A program made the position numbers and the translations under genes. From Clavelina lepadiformis (taxonomy: Eukaryota; Chordata; Ascidiacea; Aplousobranchia; Clavelinidae), in NCBI RefSeq assembly GCF_947623445.1, contig NC_135241.1:870501-934500 (forward strand): a stretch of 64,000 bases of DNA. The letters are read 5' to 3'. Position 1 is the first letter of the stretch. Each line of letters opens with the position of its first letter. Positions 61,975 to 64,000 of this stretch are shown piece after piece. The notes under the pieces are model-generated. The model was not told the origin of the DNA. It saw only the letters and a list, made by a program, of their open reading frames with translations, and searched no databases.

Positions 61975-64000
61975 ATGTCGAAATTGAAGAAGATTGTTGA
62001 TGAATCCCGAGAAAATAAGATAAAAGTGATTGATCTCAGCGACAGGGGGATTCAAAACCTTAATGAAGTCCCAGGATTAAGTGAGATATCGTTGTATTTT
62101 CTTAAAAGTAATCATTTATTTAACTTAACTTTATACATGTTATACCAATGTCACGAATAAGTATAAGTTATATGAGTTTATAGACTAGTATCAGTAACCT
62201 ATTAAAACGGACAACTGCTTTCGTTCATTTCACGCATATAAGTTTGTCCTTATTAAGACGTCATCATTTATTCTGATATTTTTATTAAAGTGCTGCTTGA
62301 ACATTTGACTCATCTAACAATGAGCCACAACAAGCTGGCTGCCGTACCGCCAAGCATTGGAGAACTCGTCAATCTTCAGTTGCTGAATCTCTTCAACAAC
62401 ACAATTGAAGAATTACCCACCTCACTCAGTGGCTTACAGAAGCTTAAGACCTTGAATCTAGGGTGTGGTAACTGTACTTGTGGTGGTTTCCTGCTTAATT
62501 TTCCTTGTCATGCCGTAGTGGAAAGCATGGCAACTGCCCCCTCGAGGTTTTTTCAAGAACGTGCTTGGTACACCCGAATGTTTCCATTTTTACTGCAAAA
62601 AAAGAAGGCCCGTGGGCTTTATGTTTAGGCTAGTGTTCATTGCAGACTGAAAAATGCACCTAGTACACCAGTTTGCACCCGGTGCACCCCGATTTTGACC
62701 ATCTTGCACCCCCGAGAGCTCGTCAAAAAATGCCATGCTTTCCTGTCTGCTTCACATGAAAGTAACTGTTGAAGACCAATTTAGAAGTTAGGCTATAACA
62801 TGTAATGTGATGCTTATTTTTACAGTATGAATCGATTGAACCACCTTCCCCGTGGCTTTGGTGCATTCCCTAACTTGGAAATGCTTGATCTCTCTTACAA
62901 TAATCTCAGTGAGCAATCTCTGCCTTCAAACTTCTTTTTCATAAGTAAGTCATTTGTAATGTTGTCTGTGTGAAAATGAATTTTCACCTAGGTGTTTAGG
63001 AAGTTTTGCAAATAAGTTTTAAAATGATTAAATTAAATTCTGAATATCCAAAAACAATCGATGGATTGGTTGTGATTAGGTATGCGACCCCGGGAAATCC
63101 CAATCCCGTTTCTCCGGGATTTTAACCATTTTTCCAATCCCAATCCCAGGATTTTTTGTTTTGAAATCCTGGGAATTCTGAGTTAACGTTTTATCAGTTC
63201 AATATTGCTTGGTATGTGGATTAAATTTGTTTAAAACAGTTTTACAGTAGCTAGCCACTTAAGTTCCGCATAGAGTGTTGTCATAGCAATGTCATGTGAT
63301 CTATTGGGTAACAATGGCTGAACAATTGCTTTTAACGCACGGGCTTGGGCCTTGTGCATCGGGTTTTAGTCAAACTGTATTCATATGCTTGGTACTGGTT
63401 CTCACTGAGTCTTGGCAAATTTTAATCAAAATGTTTAATTTAGATGATGTAAGTTCACAGAGAAAGTCCGAAGTCTGGCGAAACTTTTTTGTGTCAGTAT
63501 TACAATAAATAAACATGCTATATGTGTACACTTTTTACTTTGTTAATCCAGAAAATTTCTGGGATTGTAAGGTGAAAATCCCGGGAAATCTCGATCCCGG
63601 GATTTCAAATTTAGTCCCGAAATCCCGACCCTAGTTGTGATTTATGATTTAAGTTTTTCGTTTAATAAGAAGGAAATGTGTCTTTCAACGGCAACCAACT
63701 TTATTTTATTTTGCAGCAACATTAAGGACACTTTATTTATCCGACAATGACTTTGAAACCTTTCCTGCTGAAATACAAAAACTCAACCTCCTGCAAATAG
63801 TAACACTTTGTTGATAAATTTTTTAAACTAATTTGTGTTATAATAAAAAAAAGAATTGGGTGTTTAAAGCAAAAGTTTGATAAGTTTCTGGGTAGTATTG
63901 ATTGTGTAGAACATAAACAGGAGGTGATCCATACACACAATAATATAATCATTTTCAAAGCTCGCTCTTCGTGACAACGACCTTATATCGATACCAAAAG
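61975..64000 (+). CDS. RSU1: Ras suppressor protein 1, N-terminal part (cut by window end)
   Basis: Five exons are visible: 61975-62080, 62291-62462, 62826-62944, 63717-63799 and 63961-64000 (continuing). The start is MSKLKKIVDESRENKIKVID, followed by leucine-rich repeats: LTMSHNKLAAVPPSIGELV, LQLLNLFNNTIEELPTSL, LKTLNLGMNRLNHLPRGFG, EMLDLSYNNLSEQSLPSNFF, TLRTLYLSDNDFETFP and LALRDNDLISIPK. All splice phases agree. Order and wording match RSU1, a cytoplasmic leucine-rich-repeat protein that binds PINCH/LIMS1 within the integrin-linked IPP complex and affects cell adhesion and Ras-linked signalling. Introns 2 and 3 each hold a hAT-like MITE. Roughly the last half of the protein lies beyond the window. 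Confidence 0.93.
62513..62750. mobile_element. hAT-like MITE in RSU1 intron 2
   Basis: The element is 238 bp. Its ends are CCGTAGTGGAAAGCATGGCA and, inverted, GCAGACAGGAAAGCATGGCA. The flanking 8-mers are TTGTCATG and TTCACATG, matching at 6 of 8 positions. It shares the GGAAAGCATGGCA end and a 'ctcgggggc/tgca' segment with the ETHE1 intron copy, so both belong to one family. Confidence 0.65.
63077..63633. mobile_element. hAT-like MITE in RSU1 intron 3
   Basis: The element is 557 bp. An exact 8-bp duplication, GTTGTGAT, lies at 63069-63076 and 63634-63641. The ends are TAGGTATGCGACCCCGGGAA and, inverted, TAGGGTCGGGATTTCGGGAC, with many 'aatcccg' and 'cgggatt' words near both ends. It is a different family from the other intronic MITEs and has no coding capacity. 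Confidence 0.85.

Overview
This window is invertebrate nuclear DNA. It is AT-rich, its genes have many short introns (about 75 to 650 bp) with GT-AG and one GC-AG boundary, and it carries AATAAA signals and several classes of DNA transposon. The recognisable proteins are animal families: an adhesion GPCR, UNC93A, ETHE1, PTAR1, SNX27, SMC6 and RSU1. Compact genes, strong protein divergence and 36-ish percent GC by eye suggest a tunicate (ascidian), but nothing here proves the species. All gene models were spliced by hand from reading frame, splice signals and remembered family motifs.

Layout. 1-4890: no recognisable gene; a short 13-bp repeat and a tRNA-like SINE remnant. 4893-24924: a direct tandem array of a ~2.47 kb unit (six full units and a partial seventh). 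It is interrupted by two nested DNA transposons: a Mutator-like element with an intact FLYWCH/MULE transposase (13966-16917, 9-bp target duplication), and a 2.0 kb element with long inverted repeats and a decayed reverse-strand gene (17876-19907). 24925-25560 is a much older, diverged relative of the unit. 25560-27469 has nothing I can name.

27470-33378 (+) is an 18-exon adhesion GPCR with a GPS site and seven membrane segments. 36771-39779 (+) is a nine-exon UNC93A-like membrane protein. 41168-43667 (+) is the eight-exon persulfide dioxygenase ETHE1. 45443-46944 (+) is a three-exon PTAR1-like prenyltransferase alpha-repeat protein. 49212-53973 (-) is a 13-exon SNX27 (PDZ-PX-FERM). 54580-57831 (-) is an intronless SMC6. 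61975 to the window end (+) is the first five exons of RSU1. Introns of ETHE1, SNX27 and RSU1 hold short hAT-like non-autonomous transposons with recognisable 8-bp target duplications.

The single-copy genes are unrelated housekeeping or receptor genes and do not form a pathway or a visible operon. The least explained part is the 2.47 kb array. Each unit has a conserved TATA-like box, a conserved short intron-like segment and a conserved AATAAA, yet its open frames change mostly at amino-acid-altering positions and are broken in several units. A tandemly repeated, possibly transcribed non-coding unit is therefore the best current reading.
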